NCBI RefSeq assembly: GCF_003315075.1
Contig: NZ_QNRJ01000019.1
Coordinates: 1 to 62,267, forward strand
Direction: 5' to 3'
Length of the DNA stretch: 62,267 bases
Source of the DNA: Rossellomorea aquimaris
GTDB taxonomy: Bacteria; Bacillota; Bacilli; Bacillales; Bacillaceae_B
This document shows positions 20,134 through 32,364 of the stretch, piece by piece (within the stretch, counting starts at the first letter, position 1; every line of letters starts with the position of its first letter). The notes under the pieces were generated by a model that was not told the origin of the DNA, made no database searches, and worked only from the letters and a program-made list of their open reading frames with translations. Both the position numbers and the translations under genes were made by a program.

Positions 20134-20268
20134 TTCATAAGTCAGTGCGTCTCCACAAAGAGATACTGAAACTAATAGACGTTCTTTATGTTGATAAAGA
20201 CATTTTTTACATGAGTGGGAGGGTGAAGAACCCAATAACCACATCACGGACTTAAGGAGGTGTGTCTC

Positions 20269-20694
20269 GTGGCTAAAAAAGTTATCAAAATGGTTAAATT
20301 GCAGATTCCTGCCGGTAAAGCTAATCCAGCTCCACCAGTTGGTCCTGCACTAGGTCAAGCAGGTGTTAACATCATGGGATTCTGTAAGGAATTCAATGCT
20401 CGTACAGCAGATCAAGCTGGCTTAATCATTCCTGTTGAAATTACGGTATTTGAAGACCGTTCATTTACATTCATCACAAAAACTCCACCCGCTGCTGTTC
20501 TTCTTAAGAAAGCAGCTGGTATCGAGTCTGGTTCAGGCGAACCAAACAGCAAGAAAGTGGCAACACTTAAACGCGACCAAGTACGTGAAATTGCTGAAAC
20601 AAAAATGCCTGACTTAAATGCAGCTAGTGTTGAATCAGCTATGCGCATGGTAGAAGGAACTGCGCGCAGCATGGGTATCGTCATCGAAGACTAA
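20269..20694 (+). CDS. rplK: 50S ribosomal protein L11
   Basis: L11 of 141 aa, part of the GTPase-associated center where elongation factors and the stringent factor RelA act. The N-terminal proline-rich [20 protein letters not shown] and C-terminal RNA-binding domain are intact. GTG 20269 follows AAGGAGGTG (20254 onward) and gives [12 protein letters not shown], the family start; the longer in-frame GTG at 20260 overlaps the ribosome site. Confidence 0.97.
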   Translation: MAKKVIKMVKLQIPAGKANPAPPVGPALGQAGVNIMGFCKEFNARTADQAGLIIPVEITVFEDRSFTFITKTPPAAVLLKKAAGIESGSGEPNSKKVATLKRDQVREIAETKMPDLNAASVESAMRMVEGTARSMGIVIED

Positions 20695-20724
20695 TCCCTG
20701 CTTCGTTAAAGGTCCTGTTGAACG

Positions 20725-20762
20725 AGGTTGCGATGATGAAATGTACGTTTCACTCGCAACCT
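20725..20762 (+). promoter_or_regulatory. Hairpin between rplK and rplA
   Basis: AGGTTGCGA (20725-20733) pairs perfectly with TCGCAACCT (20754-20762); TGAAA/TTTCA can add an inner stem. No T-tract follows. L1 autoregulates via mRNA hairpins in other bacteria, so an L1 site is possible, but I cannot match a known L1 motif. Confidence 0.5.
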
Positions 20763-20813
20763 TATTTCGTGGGAGGTTATTCCGCTAAAACCACATATAG
20801 GAGGAAATATAAA

Positions 20814-21515
20814 ATGGCAAAAAAAGGTAAAAAGTTTCTTGAAGCTCAAAAGCTTGTAGATCGTACTACAGCTTACTCAGTTGAAGAAGCAATCGAACTA
20901 GTTAAGAAAACAAACTTCGCTAAGTTTGACGCAACGATCGAAGTAGCGTTCCGCTTAGGTGTAGATACTCGTAAAAACGACCAGCAAATCCGTGGAGCAG
21001 TTGTACTTCCACACGGAACTGGTAAAACTCAAAAGGTTCTTGTATTCGCTAAAGGCGATAAAGCAAAAGAAGCAGAAGCTGCTGGCGCTGATTTCGTAGG
21101 TGATGCAGATCTTATCAGCAAAATCAACCAAGGTTGGTTCGAGTTCGACGTAATCGTAGCGACTCCGGACATGATGGGTGAAGTTGGTAAACTTGGTCGT
21201 GTATTAGGACCTAAAGGTTTAATGCCAAACCCTAAAACTGGAACAGTTACATTCGACGTAACAAAAGCTGTTAATGAAATCAAAGCTGGTAAAGTTGAAT
21301 ACCGTGCTGACAAATCAGGTAACGTTCACGTTCCTGTTGGAAAGGTTTCATTCGACAACGACAAGCTTGTTGAAAACTTTGCTACAATGTATGAAACAAT
21401 GCTTAAAGTTAAACCTGCTGCTGCAAAAGGAACTTACATGAAAAACGTTTCTGTAACTTCCACTATGGGACCTGGCGTTAAAGTCGATCCTTCATCTTTC
21501 GCAGTTAAGGCATAA
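20814..21515 (+). CDS. rplA: 50S ribosomal protein L1
   Basis: L1 of 233 aa forms the mobile stalk beside the E site. The family signature region [19 protein letters not shown] and the start [16 protein letters not shown] are conserved. ATG 20814 follows AGGAGGAAATATAAA; the longer frame from 20718 passes through the intergenic hairpin and is rejected. Codon use is strongly biased, as for other highly expressed ribosomal genes here. Confidence 0.97.
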   Translation: MAKKGKKFLEAQKLVDRTTAYSVEEAIELVKKTNFAKFDATIEVAFRLGVDTRKNDQQIRGAVVLPHGTGKTQKVLVFAKGDKAKEAEAAGADFVGDADLISKINQGWFEFDVIVATPDMMGEVGKLGRVLGPKGLMPNPKTGTVTFDVTKAVNEIKAGKVEYRADKSGNVHVPVGKVSFDNDKLVENFATMYETMLKVKPAAAKGTYMKNVSVTSTMGPGVKVDPSSFAVKA

Positions 21516-21522
21516 TTTGGTA

Positions 21523-21551
21523 TTGACTTACTAGGGACTAGTGATTATAAT
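21523..21551 (+). promoter_or_regulatory. SigA promoter for rplJ-rplL
   Basis: TTGACT (21523-21528), a 17-base spacer and perfect TATAAT (21546-21551), upstream of the L10 leader. Confidence 0.8.
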
Positions 21552-21581
21552 TAGTTCTGTTGTTAAAAAAATGAATACATT

Positions 21582-21706
21582 TGTACCGTAGACAGTAGGT
21601 GCTCGTTAAGAGCTTAATGCCCTGCCGAGGTAATTGCGATAAAATAACCGCTTATAGCGTGTTTGCAATGCCCTTATGTCTACCTTGATATAAGGGCATT
21701 TTTTAT
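21582..21706 (+). promoter_or_regulatory. L10 autoregulatory leader with terminator
   Basis: Resembles the known Firmicute L10 leader: GTAGACAGTAGGTGC, then GAGCTTAATGCCCTGCCGAGG, ahead of rplJ. GTAGAC (21588-21593) can pair with GTCTAC (21678-21683). The latter lies in the loop of an intrinsic terminator whose stem is 21667-21677 with 21690-21700, followed by TTTTT. When the L10-L12 complex binds the leader, expression of its own operon would be reduced. Confidence 0.88.
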
Positions 21707-21754
21707 TGGATGACGGTATAAATGTTCATCAGTCAATCTACAGGAGGTGTAATG

Positions 21755-22255
21755 ATGAGCAGCATTCTAGAACAAAAGAAACATATCGTTGGAGAAATCT
21801 CTGACAAGCTAAAAAACAGTGTATCTACAATCGTTGTAGATTACCGTGGTCTGGATGTTTCCGAAGTAACTGAGCTTCGTAAACAACTCCGTGAAGCTGG
21901 CATCGACTTCAAAGTGTACAAAAACACTATGGTACGTCGTGCGGCAGAAGAAGCTGGTCTTGAAGGGTTAAACGAATTCTTAACTGGTCCTAACGCAATC
22001 GCGTTCAGCAGTGAAGAAGTAGTTGCACCTGCAAAGATTATTAACAGCTTTGCTAAAGAACACGAAGCGCTTGAAATCAAAGCGGGTGTCATTGAAGGAA
22101 CAATCACTTCAGTTGAGGACGTTAAAGCAATCGCTGAACTTCCAAGCCGCGAAGGACTTCTTTCTATGCTACTCAGCGTGCTTCAAGCACCAATGCGCAA
22201 CTTTGCATTGGCAACAAAAGCCGTTGCAGATCAAAAAGAAGAGCAAGGCGCGTAA
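21755..22255 (+). CDS. rplJ: 50S ribosomal protein L10
   Basis: L10 of 166 aa anchors the L7/L12 dimers to 23S rRNA. The N-terminal rRNA-binding domain ([25 protein letters not shown]) and the C-terminal helix that carries L12 dimers are complete. Of two adjacent ATGs (21752 and 21755) I take 21755 because AGGAGGTG is then at normal spacing. Upstream is the L10 leader; rplL follows after 57 bases. Confidence 0.97.
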   Translation: MSSILEQKKHIVGEISDKLKNSVSTIVVDYRGLDVSEVTELRKQLREAGIDFKVYKNTMVRRAAEEAGLEGLNEFLTGPNAIAFSSEEVVAPAKIINSFAKEHEALEIKAGVIEGTITSVEDVKAIAELPSREGLLSMLLSVLQAPMRNFALATKAVADQKEEQGA

Positions 22256-22312
22256 GTTAAAGCAAGTCGTTTAAATAAAAATTAAGCACACATTACAAGG
22301 AGGAAATTTAAA

Positions 22313-22672
22313 ATGAGTAAAGAGCAAATCATTGACGCGATTAAAGAAATGTCAGTTCTTGAATTAAATGATCTAGTTAAAGCAATCGAAGAAGAATTCG
22401 GAGTAACTGCTGCTGCACCTGTAGCTGCTGCTGCTGGTGGCGGAGAAGCTGCTGCAGAACAAACTGAATTCGACGTAATCCTTGAGAGCGCTGGATCTCA
22501 AAAAATCAAAGTTATCAAAGCTGTTCGTGAAATCACAGGTCTTGGCCTTAAAGAAGCGAAAGAAATGGTTGATAACACTCCAAAAGCTCTTAAAGAAGGT
22601 ATTTCTAAAGAGGAAGCAGAAGAACTTAAAGCTAAACTTGAAGAAGTTGGAGCTGGCGTAGAAGTTAAGTAA
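22313..22672 (+). CDS. rplL: 50S ribosomal protein L7/L12
   Basis: Stalk protein of 119 aa that recruits translation GTPases. The N-terminal dimerisation domain, an Ala/Gly-rich hinge ([14 protein letters not shown]) and the C-terminal factor-binding domain ([21 protein letters not shown]) are in the usual order. ATG 22313 follows AAGGAGGAAATTTAAA. A terminator follows directly, so it ends the rplJL unit. Confidence 0.98.
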   Translation: MSKEQIIDAIKEMSVLELNDLVKAIEEEFGVTAAAPVAAAAGGGEAAAEQTEFDVILESAGSQKIKVIKAVREITGLGLKEAKEMVDNTPKALKEGISKEEAEELKAKLEEVGAGVEVK

Positions 22673-22686
22673 TGATTGTATAGATG

Positions 22687-22718
22687 AAAAGCTCGCTATA
22701 TTTGGCGGGCTTTTTTCT
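22687..22718 (+). terminator. Terminator after rplL
   Basis: AGCTCGC pairs with GCGGGCT (one G-U pair) and is followed by TTTTTTCTT, 15 bases past the rplL stop. Confidence 0.85.
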
Positions 22719-22817
22719 TGTCTGGCTTCTATCAGAATATAAACATGTCCGTAATTTTCAGCCCTTTTGGGAATGATGGTTAATAGACGTGATGTAAGAA
22801 TGGATGGAGATGATATA

Positions 22818-23426
22818 ATGACCAATCACTATTATTCTCATAACCCTGATGTAGAGAGTAACCCCCAAACGATCACCTTTGAGTTAAGAGGACATTCATT
22901 TCGTTTCAAAACGGATCAAGGTGTTTTCTCAAAAAAGGAAGTTGACTTTGGATCTAGAGCTTTGATTGAAACGTTTGAATTACCTGGCGTAACGGGTCCG
23001 TTACTGGATGTCGGTTGTGGGTATGGTCCGATCGGTTTGTCTTTAGCGAAAGACATGGATGATCGTATGGTTCATATGATTGATGTAAATGAGAGAGCGT
23101 TGTCTTTAGCGAAAGAAAATGCTAGGGAGAATAAAGTTCAAAACGTGAGCATCTATCAAAGTGACCGATATACGAATGTCGTTGAAACGGAATTTGCGGC
23201 CATTTTAACAAACCCGCCGATAAGAGCAGGGAAAGAAACGGTTCATTCGATTCTTGAAACTAGTTATGACTACCTGAAGGAGAATGGTGAATTGTGGGTC
23301 GTTATTCAGAAGAAGCAAGGTGCTCCGTCTGCCATGGATAAAATGGAAGAATTGTTTTCAAATGTAGAAATTGTCGCTAGGAAAAAGGGATACTATATCT
23401 TGAGATCGGTAAAAGAAATCCGTTGA
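22818..23426 (+). CDS. RsmC-like class I SAM-dependent methyltransferase
   Basis: Protein of 202 aa related to B. subtilis YbxB and to RsmC, which methylates a guanine of 16S rRNA; the target here is inferred. The SAM-binding motif LLDVGCGYGPIGLSLA and the catalytic NPPIRAG (NPPY-type) are visible. The N-terminal half-domain of long RsmC is absent, as in Bacillus homologues. ATG 22818 follows TGGAGAT and gives MTNHYYS; the longer frame from 22767 is not conserved. It sits between rplL and rpoB, its usual place. Confidence 0.9.
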   Translation: MTNHYYSHNPDVESNPQTITFELRGHSFRFKTDQGVFSKKEVDFGSRALIETFELPGVTGPLLDVGCGYGPIGLSLAKDMDDRMVHMIDVNERALSLAKENARENKVQNVSIYQSDRYTNVVETEFAAILTNPPIRAGKETVHSILETSYDYLKENGELWVVIQKKQGAPSAMDKMEELFSNVEIVARKKGYYILRSVKEIR

Positions 23427-23451
23427 CGTAGCTTTACTGCTATGATAACAT
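23423..23451 (+). promoter_or_regulatory. Possible promoter for rpoB-rpoC
   Basis: TTGACG (23423-23428) overlaps the end of the upstream gene, with a weak TAACAT 17 bases on and TATGAT closer. Several AT-rich -10-like words follow to 23540. The exact promoter is uncertain. Confidence 0.35.
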
Positions 23452-23553
23452 TATAAAATGCAAAAATATTATTTTCCGGTATTATGTCCATATGTATACA
23501 TATTGGATAAAATGGAAAAGATTATAAAATAATAGTTCGTCATTTGAAAATGA

Positions 23554-23583
23554 GGTTTTATCATTAAAACCCTTTTTCTTTTT
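23554..23583 (+). terminator. Terminator-like hairpin in the rpoB leader
   Basis: GGTTTTA (23554-23560) pairs with TAAAACC (23565-23571) across TCAT, followed by CTTTTTCTTTTTG. It is AT-rich but has the form of an intrinsic terminator, about 75 bases before rpoB, so it may act as an attenuator. Confidence 0.5.
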
Positions 23584-23658
23584 GTCTTGTGTAGAGTAGC
23601 ATTCCTACTTGAAGGCATATAGACACAACCAAAACGCTTGATTTGAGGGGTGAATCAG

Positions 23659-26600
23659 TTGACAGGTCAACTAGTTCAGTATGGACGACACCGCCAACGC
23701 AGAAGTTTTGCGCGTATCAGTGAAGTTTTAGAATTACCGAATTTAATCGAAATTCAAACTTCCTCGTATCAATGGTTTCTTGATGAGGGGTTAAGAGAAA
23801 TGTTCCGTGACATTTCTCCGATTGAGGACTTCACTGGTAATCTCTCCTTGGAATTTATTGATTATAGTCTGGGAGAGCCAAAGTACTCGGTGGAAGAATC
23901 AAAGGAAAGAGATGTTACTTACTCTGCACCGCTTAGAGTAAAAGTCCGTCTTGTGAACAAGGAAACAGGAGAAGTAAAAGATCAAGACGTATTTATGGGT
24001 GACTTCCCATTAATGACAGACACAGGTACTTTTGTCATCAATGGTGCTGAGCGCGTTATCGTTTCTCAGTTAGTACGTTCACCTAGTGTTTACTTTAGCG
24101 GAAAAGTAGATAAGAACGGAAAGAAAGGGTTTACTGCTACCGTTATACCAAACCGCGGAGCTTGGCTTGAGTATGAAACAGATGCGAAAGATGTTGTATA
24201 TGTACGAATTGATCGAACTCGCAAACTACCGGTAACGGTTCTTTTACGTGCCCTTGGGTTTGGCTCTGATCAAGAAATCATCGATTTGATCGGTGATAAT
24301 GAGTACATTCGTAACACGCTCGAGAAAGACAACACGGAAGGTATCGACAAGGCATTGCTCGAGATTTACGAGCGTCTGCGTCCAGGAGAGCCTCCTACAG
24401 TAGAAAATGCTAAAAGTTTACTCGTTTCTCGTTTCTTTGATCCCAAGCGTTATGACTTGGCAAACGTTGGACGTTACAAAATGAACAAAAAGCTTCACAT
24501 TAAGAACCGTTTATTCGGTCAAACTCTAGCAGAAACTCTAGCAGATCCGGAAACGGGTGAGATTCTGGCAGAGAAAGGCACGGTTCTTGATCGTCGCGCT
24601 CTTGATAAGGTTATTCCTTATTTAGAGAATGGCATCGGGTTTAAAAACTACCAACAGTCTGGTGGCGTGTTAGAAGAAGACGTTGTTCTTCAATCTATCA
24701 AAATCTATTCTCCTAACGAAGAGGGAGAGTTTGAGATTAATGTCATCAGCAATGCGTATGTTGAAGAAGAGGTTAAGTACATTACACCTGCAGATATCAT
24801 CTCTTCTATTTCTTACTTCTTTAACTTATTACACGGAGTAGGACTAACGGATGATATTGACCATTTAGGTAACCGTCGTTTACGTTCGGTAGGTGAATTG
24901 CTTCAAAACCAATTCCGCATCGGTTTATCACGTATGGAGCGTGTCGTTCGTGAAAGAATGTCCATCCAGGACACAAACACGATCACGCCTCAACAACTGA
25001 TCAACATTCGTCCGGTAATCGCATCAATGAAAGAGTTCTTTGGAAGCTCTCAATTGTCTCAATTTATGGATCAAACGAATCCTCTTGCAGAATTAACGCA
25101 CAAACGTCGTCTTTCTGCTTTAGGACCTGGTGGATTAACGCGTGAACGTGCAGGATTCGAAGTGCGTGACGTACATTACTCCCACTATGGTCGTATGTGT
25201 CCGATTGAAACGCCTGAGGGACCGAACATCGGACTGATCAACTCACTTTCTTCATTTGCGAAAGTGAATAAATTCGGATTTATCGAAACGCCGTATCGTC
25301 GTGTTGACCCTGATACAGGGAAAGTAACCGATCGTATCGATTACTTGACAGCAGACGAAGAAGATAACTACGTAGTGGCACAAGCAAACGCGCGTCTTGG
25401 TGATGACGGAGCCTTCCTTGATGAAGAAGTCATCGCTCGTTTCCGTGGTGAAAACACGGTTATCAAGCGCGAACGTCTGGACTACATGGATGTATCTCCT
25501 AAACAAGTAGTATCAGCTGCGACAGCATGTATTCCTTTCTTGGAGAACGATGACTCTAACCGTGCTCTTATGGGAGCGAACATGCAGCGACAAGCAGTAC
25601 CATTAATGAATCCTGAATCACCGATCGTCGGAACGGGTATGGAACACGTATCTGCGAAAGACTCTGGTGCAGCTGTGATTTGTAGATATGAAGGTATTGT
25701 AGAAAAGGTTGAAGCGAAACAAGTTTGGGTACGTCGTGTGAAAGAAATCGACGGTCAAGAAGTAAAAGGTGACCTCGATAAATATCGTATGCAAAAATTC
25801 ATCCGTTCCAACCAGGGTACATGTTACAACCAGCGTCCGATCGTAAGTGAAGGTGACCGGGTAGTTAAAGGAGAAATCCTTGCTGATGGTCCTTCAATGG
25901 AAAAAGGGGAACTCGCCTTAGGACGTAACGTAATGGTTGGGTTCATGACTTGGGACGGTTACAACTATGAAGATGCGATCATCATGAGTGAACGTCTTGT
26001 AAAAGACGATGTATATACTTCCATTCATATTGAAGAATATGAGTCTGAATCTCGTGATACGAAATTAGGACCTGAAGAAATCACTCGTGATATTCCAAAC
26101 GTTGGTGAAGATGCACTTCGCAATCTTGATGAGCGTGGAATCATCCGCATCGGTGCTGAAGTAAAAGATGGCGATTTACTTGTTGGTAAAGTAACGCCTA
26201 AGGGTGTAACGGAGCTGACTGCTGAAGAACGCTTATTACATGCAATCTTCGGCGAAAAAGCTCGTGAAGTCCGGGATACTTCCCTTCGTGTACCACATGG
26301 TGGGGGAGGAATCATCCTCGATGTCAAAGTCTTCAATCGTGAAGACGGCGATGAATTACCACCAGGTGTAAACCAGCTTGTACGTGTATACATCGTTCAG
26401 AAGCGTAAGATTTCTGAAGGGGACAAAATGGCTGGTCGTCACGGTAACAAAGGTGTTATCTCGAGGATCCTTCCTGAAGAAGACATGCCGTTCTTACCGG
26501 ACGGTACACCGATCGATATCATGTTGAACCCATTAGGGGTACCATCACGTATGAATATCGGACAGGTGCTTGAGCTTCACTTAGGTATGGCAGCGAGATA

Positions 26601-27216
26601 TCTTGGTGTACATGTCGCTTCACCGGTATTTGATGGAGCGCGTGAAGAAGACGTATGGGCAACCATAGAAGAAGCCGGTATGGCACGTGATGCGAAAACT
26701 GTTCTATATGATGGTAGAACAGGTGAACCGTTTGATAACCGTGTATCAGTGGGGATCATGTATATGATCAAGCTTGCTCACATGGTCGATGACAAACTTC
26801 ACGCACGTTCAACTGGTCCTTATTCACTTGTTACGCAACAGCCACTCGGGGGTAAAGCTCAATTCGGTGGACAACGTTTCGGTGAGATGGAGGTATGGGC
26901 ACTTGAAGCTTATGGTGCTGCTTACACTCTGCAAGAAATTCTAACAGTTAAGTCTGATGATGTTGTGGGTCGTGTGAAAACATACGAAGCCATTGTCAAA
27001 GGTGAAAACGTTCCTGAACCGGGAGTTCCGGAATCCTTCAAGGTTCTGATCAAAGAGCTTCAAAGTTTAGGTATGGATGTTAAGATGCTCTCTAGCAACG
27101 AAGAAGAAATTGAAATGCGTGACTTAGATGAAGAAGAAGAAGTACAACAAGCTGACACGCTAAATATCTCTGAATCTAACACACAAGAATCCGAGACAGT
27201 AGGGTCAAAAGAATAA
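23659..27216 (+). CDS. rpoB: RNA polymerase beta subunit
   Basis: Catalytic core subunit, 1185 aa. All conserved blocks are present, including the rifampicin pocket ([20 protein letters not shown] then [11 protein letters not shown]), which shows the usual sensitive residues, and the C-terminal [27 protein letters not shown] 23659 is taken as the start: GAGGGGTG (23645-23652) is about eight bases upstream and the product begins [17 protein letters not shown] as in B. subtilis; the in-frame GTG at 23650 lies inside the ribosome site. rpoC follows after 51 bases. Confidence 0.98.
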   Translation: MTGQLVQYGRHRQRRSFARISEVLELPNLIEIQTSSYQWFLDEGLREMFRDISPIEDFTGNLSLEFIDYSLGEPKYSVEESKERDVTYSAPLRVKVRLVNKETGEVKDQDVFMGDFPLMTDTGTFVINGAERVIVSQLVRSPSVYFSGKVDKNGKKGFTATVIPNRGAWLEYETDAKDVVYVRIDRTRKLPVTVLLRALGFGSDQEIIDLIGDNEYIRNTLEKDNTEGIDKALLEIYERLRPGEPPTVENAKSLLVSRFFDPKRYDLANVGRYKMNKKLHIKNRLFGQTLAETLADPETGEILAEKGTVLDRRALDKVIPYLENGIGFKNYQQSGGVLEEDVVLQSIKIYSPNEEGEFEINVISNAYVEEEVKYITPADIISSISYFFNLLHGVGLTDDIDHLGNRRLRSVGELLQNQFRIGLSRMERVVRERMSIQDTNTITPQQLINIRPVIASMKEFFGSSQLSQFMDQTNPLAELTHKRRLSALGPGGLTRERAGFEVRDVHYSHYGRMCPIETPEGPNIGLINSLSSFAKVNKFGFIETPYRRVDPDTGKVTDRIDYLTADEEDNYVVAQANARLGDDGAFLDEEVIARFRGENTVIKRERLDYMDVSPKQVVSAATACIPFLENDDSNRALMGANMQRQAVPLMNPESPIVGTGMEHVSAKDSGAAVICRYEGIVEKVEAKQVWVRRVKEIDGQEVKGDLDKYRMQKFIRSNQGTCYNQRPIVSEGDRVVKGEILADGPSMEKGELALGRNVMVGFMTWDGYNYEDAIIMSERLVKDDVYTSIHIEEYESESRDTKLGPEEITRDIPNVGEDALRNLDERGIIRIGAEVKDGDLLVGKVTPKGVTELTAEERLLHAIFGEKAREVRDTSLRVPHGGGGIILDVKVFNREDGDELPPGVNQLVRVYIVQKRKISEGDKMAGRHGNKGVISRILPEEDMPFLPDGTPIDIMLNPLGVPSRMNIGQVLELHLGMAARYLGVHVASPVFDGAREEDVWATIEEAGMARDAKTVLYDGRTGEPFDNRVSVGIMYMIKLAHMVDDKLHARSTGPYSLVTQQPLGGKAQFGGQRFGEMEVWALEAYGAAYTLQEILTVKSDDVVGRVKTYEAIVKGENVPEPGVPESFKVLIKELQSLGMDVKMLSSNEEEIEMRDLDEEEEVQQADTLNISESNTQESETVGSKE

Positions 27217-27267
27217 ATTTAGAGCAATTAGGGTTAGAGCCTGTAGATTAAAAGGGAGGTAGGCCCC

Positions 27268-30200
27268 TTGCTAGATGTAAATAATTTTGAGTATATGAAA
27301 ATTGGTTTAGCTTCCCCCGATAAGATCCGTTCGTGGTCTTTCGGGGAGGTTAAAAAACCTGAAACGATTAACTATCGTACATTAAAACCTGAAAAAGATG
27401 GTTTGTTCTGTGAACGTATCTTCGGTCCTACGAAGGACTGGGAATGTCACTGTGGAAAATACAAGCGTGTACGTTATAAAGGCGTCGTTTGTGACCGCTG
27501 TGGTGTAGAAGTAACGAAGGCTAAAGTTCGTCGTGAACGTATGGGTCACATTGAACTGGCTGCCCCTGTATCCCACATCTGGTACTTCAAAGGAATTCCA
27601 AGCCGTATGGGACTTGTTTTAGACATGTCTCCCCGCGCTTTGGAAGAAGTTATTTACTTCGCTTCCTATGTTGTAACAGAACCGGGTGACACGGCTCTAG
27701 AAAGAAAGCAACTTCTTTCTGAGAAAGAGTACCGTGCGTATCGTGAGAAATACGGTGTGAAATTCCAAGCTGCAATGGGAGCTGAAGCGATTAAAAAGCT
27801 TCTTCAAGACATTGACCTGGATAAAGAAGCTGATTTCCTTAAAGAAGAACTGAAAACAGCTCAAGGTCAACGCCGTACCCGTGCAATCAAACGTTTAGAA
27901 GTAGTGGAATCTTTCAGAAACTCAGGAAATGATCCGGATTGGATGATTCTTGATGTATTACCTGTCATTCCTCCAGAGCTTCGCCCGATGGTTCAGCTTG
28001 ACGGTGGGCGCTTTGCGACTTCTGACTTAAATGATTTATATCGTCGTGTTATTAACCGTAATAACCGTTTGAAACGTTTATTGGACCTTGGTGCTCCAAG
28101 TATCATCGTTCAAAACGAGAAGCGTATGCTTCAAGAAGCGGTTGATGCTTTAATTGATAATGGCCGTCGCGGACGTCCAGTTACTGGACCAGGTAACCGT
28201 CCATTAAAATCCCTTTCACATATGCTTAAAGGGAAGCAAGGTCGTTTCCGTCAGAACCTTCTTGGTAAACGTGTTGACTATTCAGGTCGTTCTGTAATCG
28301 TCGTTGGACCTAACCTTAAGATGTATCAATGTGGTCTTCCTAAAGAAATGGCTCTTGAGTTATTCAAACCATTTGTTATGAAAGAGCTTGTTGAAAAAGG
28401 ATTGGCTCACAACATTAAGAGTGCAAAACGCAAGATCGAACGCGTACAACCGGAAGTATGGGATGTATTAGAAGGGGTTATTAAAGAACATCCAGTTCTT
28501 TTAAACCGTGCACCTACTCTTCACAGACTTGGTATTCAAGCATTTGAACCAACTCTAGTTGAAGGTAGAGCGATCCGTCTTCACCCACTTGTATGTACTG
28601 CATACAATGCGGATTTTGATGGTGACCAAATGGCGGTTCACGTACCTCTATCTTCTGAAGCACAAGCTGAAGCACGCATGCTGATGCTTGCTGCCCAAAA
28701 CATTCTTAATCCGAAAGACGGTAAGCCAGTTGTTACTCCGTCCCAGGATATGGTATTAGGTAACTATTACCTGACACTTGAGCGTGAAAATGCTGTTGGT
28801 GAAGGTATGATCTTCAATGATGCAAATGAAGTCATCCTTGCTTATCAAAATGGTTATGCACACTTGCATACCCGTATTGCGATCCATGCAAGCACCATCA
28901 ACAACAAAACGTTCACTGAAAAGCAAAACAAACAATTATTGATAACAACGGTAGGTAAAGTAATCTTTAACGAGATCTTACCTGATACATTCCCGTTCAT
29001 TAACGAACCAACAAGAACAAACTTGGAAGTAGCTACTCCTGAGCAATACTTTGTTGATCCGTCAACGGACGTTAAAGAAGTATTCCAAAACCGTGAGTTA
29101 ATCAACCCGTTCAAAAAAGGTTTCTTAGGGAATATCATTGCGGAAGTATTCAAGAAGTTTGCTATCACTGAAACCTCTCGTATGCTTGATAAAATGAAAG
29201 ACTTAGGATTCAAATATTCTACTAAAGCCGGTATTACGGTTGGTATCGCAGATATCGTCGTACTAGCGGAAAAAGAAGAAATCTTAATCGAAGCACAAAG
29301 TAAAGTAGACAACGTATTAAAACAATTTAAACGTGGTCTTATTACAGAGGATGAAAGATACGATCGTGTCATCTCAATCTGGAGTGCTGCGAAAGATACC
29401 ATTCAAGGTAAATTAATGGCGACACTGGATAAACGCAACCCAATCTTCATGATGAGTGATTCAGGTGCCCGTGGTAACGCATCTAACTTCACACAGCTTG
29501 CCGGTATGCGTGGACTGATGGCCAACCCGGCTGGTCGTATCATTGAGTTACCGATCAAATCAAGTTTCCGTGAAGGTTTAACGGTTCTTGAGTACTTTAT
29601 CTCTACACATGGTGCCCGTAAAGGTCTTGCCGATACTGCACTGAAAACAGCTGACTCAGGTTACCTGACACGTCGTCTTGTTGATGTGGCCCAGGATGTA
29701 ATCGTTCGTGAAGAAGACTGTGGAACGGACAGAGGCCTACTTGTAGGCTCCATTAAAGAGGGTACCGAAATCATCGAACCTCTTGAAGAACGTTTACTTG
29801 GTCGTTACTCACGTAAAACATTACGTCACCCTGAGACAGATGAAATCATCATGACAGAAAATCAGCTGATCACAGAAGACTTAGCTAAGACGATCATTGA
29901 TGCTGGTGTCGAACATGTTTCGATCCGTTCTGCTTTCACCTGTCACACAAGACATGGTGTTTGTGAGAAATGTTACGGAACGAACTTGGCAACAGGTCAA
30001 AAAGTCGAAGTCGGGGAAGCTGTTGGTATCATCGCTGCTCAATCCATCGGGGAACCTGGTACACAGTTAACGATGCGTACGTTCCATACTGGTGGGGTTG
30101 CAGGAGACGATATCACTCAAGGTTTACCGCGTATCCAAGAGATCTTCGAAGCGCGTAACCCTAAAGGTCAAGCCGTTATTTCTGAAATTGATGGTGTTAT

Positions 30201-30867
30201 TACTTCCATCAGTGAAGGAAAAGATCGTCAGTACGAAATTACCGTTCAAGGTGATGTAGAAACGAGAAGTTACACAGCTCCTTACACAGCCCGCTTGAAA
30301 TTCGCTGTGAACGATAAAGTAGTACGCGGTCAGGAAATCACTGAAGGTTCTATCGATCCTAAAGAACTTCTTAAAGTCCGTGATGTGTCAGCTGTTCAAG
30401 AATACTTGCTGCGTGAGGTACAAAAAGTATACCGTATGCAAGGGGTTGAAATCGGCGACAAACACGTTGAGGTTATGGTTCGTCAAATGTTACGCAAGGT
30501 TCGTGTTATTGATGCAGGTGAATCTGAGGTACTGCCAGGTACACTTATGGACATCCATCAATTCAGAGATGCGAACGAAAAAGCATTATTTGGCGGAAAG
30601 CTTCCAGCAACAGGGCGTCCTGTACTGCTCGGAATCACCAAAGCTTCACTTGAAACAGATTCCTTCTTATCAGCAGCATCGTTCCAGGAAACAACTCGTG
30701 TGTTAACGGACGCTGCCATTAAAGGAAAACGTGATGAGTTACTTGGATTGAAAGAAAATGTTATCATCGGTAAATTGGTTCCTGCCGGTACAGGTATGCA
30801 ACGTTACCGCAAGGCAGAGCCGGTTTTAGCAGAAGATACTAGTGAAGAAACAGTAACAGTAGAGTAA
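27268..30867 (+). CDS. rpoC: RNA polymerase beta' subunit
   Basis: Catalytic subunit of 1199 aa. The zinc-binding motif [20 protein letters not shown], the rudder region and the absolutely conserved [16 protein letters not shown], whose three aspartates hold the catalytic magnesium, are intact, as are the second zinc cysteines near 895-905 and the trigger-loop region [15 protein letters not shown]. The start is TTG 27268 after AAAGGGAGGTAGG, as in B. subtilis. No intein or insertion is seen. Confidence 0.98.
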   Translation: MLDVNNFEYMKIGLASPDKIRSWSFGEVKKPETINYRTLKPEKDGLFCERIFGPTKDWECHCGKYKRVRYKGVVCDRCGVEVTKAKVRRERMGHIELAAPVSHIWYFKGIPSRMGLVLDMSPRALEEVIYFASYVVTEPGDTALERKQLLSEKEYRAYREKYGVKFQAAMGAEAIKKLLQDIDLDKEADFLKEELKTAQGQRRTRAIKRLEVVESFRNSGNDPDWMILDVLPVIPPELRPMVQLDGGRFATSDLNDLYRRVINRNNRLKRLLDLGAPSIIVQNEKRMLQEAVDALIDNGRRGRPVTGPGNRPLKSLSHMLKGKQGRFRQNLLGKRVDYSGRSVIVVGPNLKMYQCGLPKEMALELFKPFVMKELVEKGLAHNIKSAKRKIERVQPEVWDVLEGVIKEHPVLLNRAPTLHRLGIQAFEPTLVEGRAIRLHPLVCTAYNADFDGDQMAVHVPLSSEAQAEARMLMLAAQNILNPKDGKPVVTPSQDMVLGNYYLTLERENAVGEGMIFNDANEVILAYQNGYAHLHTRIAIHASTINNKTFTEKQNKQLLITTVGKVIFNEILPDTFPFINEPTRTNLEVATPEQYFVDPSTDVKEVFQNRELINPFKKGFLGNIIAEVFKKFAITETSRMLDKMKDLGFKYSTKAGITVGIADIVVLAEKEEILIEAQSKVDNVLKQFKRGLITEDERYDRVISIWSAAKDTIQGKLMATLDKRNPIFMMSDSGARGNASNFTQLAGMRGLMANPAGRIIELPIKSSFREGLTVLEYFISTHGARKGLADTALKTADSGYLTRRLVDVAQDVIVREEDCGTDRGLLVGSIKEGTEIIEPLEERLLGRYSRKTLRHPETDEIIMTENQLITEDLAKTIIDAGVEHVSIRSAFTCHTRHGVCEKCYGTNLATGQKVEVGEAVGIIAAQSIGEPGTQLTMRTFHTGGVAGDDITQGLPRIQEIFEARNPKGQAVISEIDGVITSISEGKDRQYEITVQGDVETRSYTAPYTARLKFAVNDKVVRGQEITEGSIDPKELLKVRDVSAVQEYLLREVQKVYRMQGVEIGDKHVEVMVRQMLRKVRVIDAGESEVLPGTLMDIHQFRDANEKALFGGKLPATGRPVLLGITKASLETDSFLSAASFQETTRVLTDAAIKGKRDELLGLKENVIIGKLVPAGTGMQRYRKAEPVLAEDTSEETVTVE

Positions 30868-30877
30868 TCTATTTAAG

Positions 30878-30935
30878 GCTAACTCTTAGGCGTGTTTGAT
30901 TGCTCAAACATCATGCTCTAAGAGTTAGCTTTTAT
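30878..30935 (+). terminator. Terminator or attenuator after rpoC
   Basis: A 12-bp perfect stem (30878-30889 with 30918-30929) encloses a second hairpin TGTTTGA/TCAAACA (30893-30899 with 30904-30910) and is followed by TTTT. It separates rpoBC from the str operon. Confidence 0.85.
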
Positions 30936-30953
30936 AAATCTTTTAAATCTATG

Positions 30954-30982
30954 TTGACATAGAGATTTTAAGATGATAATAT
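30954..30982 (+). promoter_or_regulatory. SigA promoter for the str operon
   Basis: TTGACA (30954-30959), a 17-base spacer and TAATAT (30977-30982), 47 bases before the L7Ae-like gene. Confidence 0.75.
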
Positions 30983-31029
30983 ATTCAAGGTTGCTCCTAT
31001 TAATAACCTGTTACTTTGGAGGATACGAA

Positions 31030-31278
31030 ATGTCTTATGAAAAAGTAGCGCAGGCTAATGAAATTATTGTAGGAACAAAGCAAGCAGTGAAAGCTCTGAA
31101 AACAGGTCATGTACTAGAAGTTGTTATTGCGGAAGATGCTGATCCCAAAGTTACAGCGAAAGTAGTTCAGGCCGCTATTGATCTTAAAGTACCGGTTAAC
31201 AAAGTGGACTCTATGAAGAAACTTGGTAAATCGTGCGGAATAGATGTTGGAGCAGCAGCTGTTGCGATTATACAGTAA
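31030..31278 (+). CDS. rplGB: L7Ae-family kink-turn-binding ribosomal protein
   Basis: Protein of 82 aa matching B. subtilis RplGB (YbxF), a small L7Ae-like protein that binds kink-turn RNA and associates with ribosomes. The family core [20 protein letters not shown] and the C-terminal [17 protein letters not shown] are seen. ATG 31030 follows GGAGGAT; the upstream ATG frame at 30973 overlaps the promoter -10 and encodes a spurious hydrophobic leader. It precedes rpsL as in relatives. Confidence 0.92.
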   Translation: MSYEKVAQANEIIVGTKQAVKALKTGHVLEVVIAEDADPKVTAKVVQAAIDLKVPVNKVDSMKKLGKSCGIDVGAAAVAIIQ

Positions 31279-31800
<522 letters not shown>

Positions 31801-31842
31801 TAAAAATTATAAATTCATTTCTCGTTGAAAGGAGGAAATCAC

Positions 31843-32313
31843 ATGCCACGTAAAGGTCCTGTAGCAAAAAGAGACGTTTTACCTGATCCAATGTACAATT
31901 CAAAATTAGTTACTCGTTTAATCAACAAAATCATGATTGACGGTAAAAGAGGTAAAGCTCAAAAGAAACTATACGCTGCGTTTGATATCATTAGCGAGCG
32001 TTCAGGTAAAGATGCAATGGAAGTATTCGATGCAGCTCTAAAGAATATCATGCCGGTATTGGAAGTTAAAGCTCGTCGTGTTGGTGGTTCAAACTATCAA
32101 GTACCTGTAGAGGTGCGTCCAGAGCGTCGTACTACATTAGGTCTTCGTTGGTTAGTAAACTATTCTCGTCTTCGCGGTGAGAAGACAATGGAAGAGCGTT
32201 TAGCTAACGAAATCCTTGATGCAGCTAATAACACTGGAGCTTCTGTTAAGAAGCGTGAAGATACACACAAGATGGCTGAAGCGAACAAAGCGTTTGCTCA
32301 CTATCGTTGGTAA
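31843..32313 (+). CDS. rpsG: 30S ribosomal protein S7
   Basis: Primary 16S-binding protein of the 30S head, 156 aa, the standard length. The conserved start [16 protein letters not shown] and the [16 protein letters not shown] segment are present. ATG 31843 follows AAAGGAGGAAATC. Confidence 0.98.
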   Translation: MPRKGPVAKRDVLPDPMYNSKLVTRLINKIMIDGKRGKAQKKLYAAFDIISERSGKDAMEVFDAALKNIMPVLEVKARRVGGSNYQVPVEVRPERRTTLGLRWLVNYSRLRGEKTMEERLANEILDAANNTGASVKKREDTHKMAEANKAFAHYRW

Positions 32314-32364
32314 TCTGATCAACAACATACAAACCATTCTCATATAAGGAAGGAGAAAGACCGC

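Noticed and set aside
25069..25147. Possible rifampicin-resistance change in rpoB
   Set aside because: Residues in the pocket ([20 protein letters not shown]) match the usual sensitive sequence.
28854..29402. Minus-strand open frame of 182 aa inside rpoC
   Set aside because: Exactly overlaps a conserved rpoC region, has no ribosome site and its composition mirrors the complementary codons; a shadow frame.
30973..31029. Hydrophobic N-terminal extension of the L7Ae-like protein
   Set aside because: It overlaps the -10 box of the str promoter; the strong ribosome site GGAGGAT points to ATG 31030.
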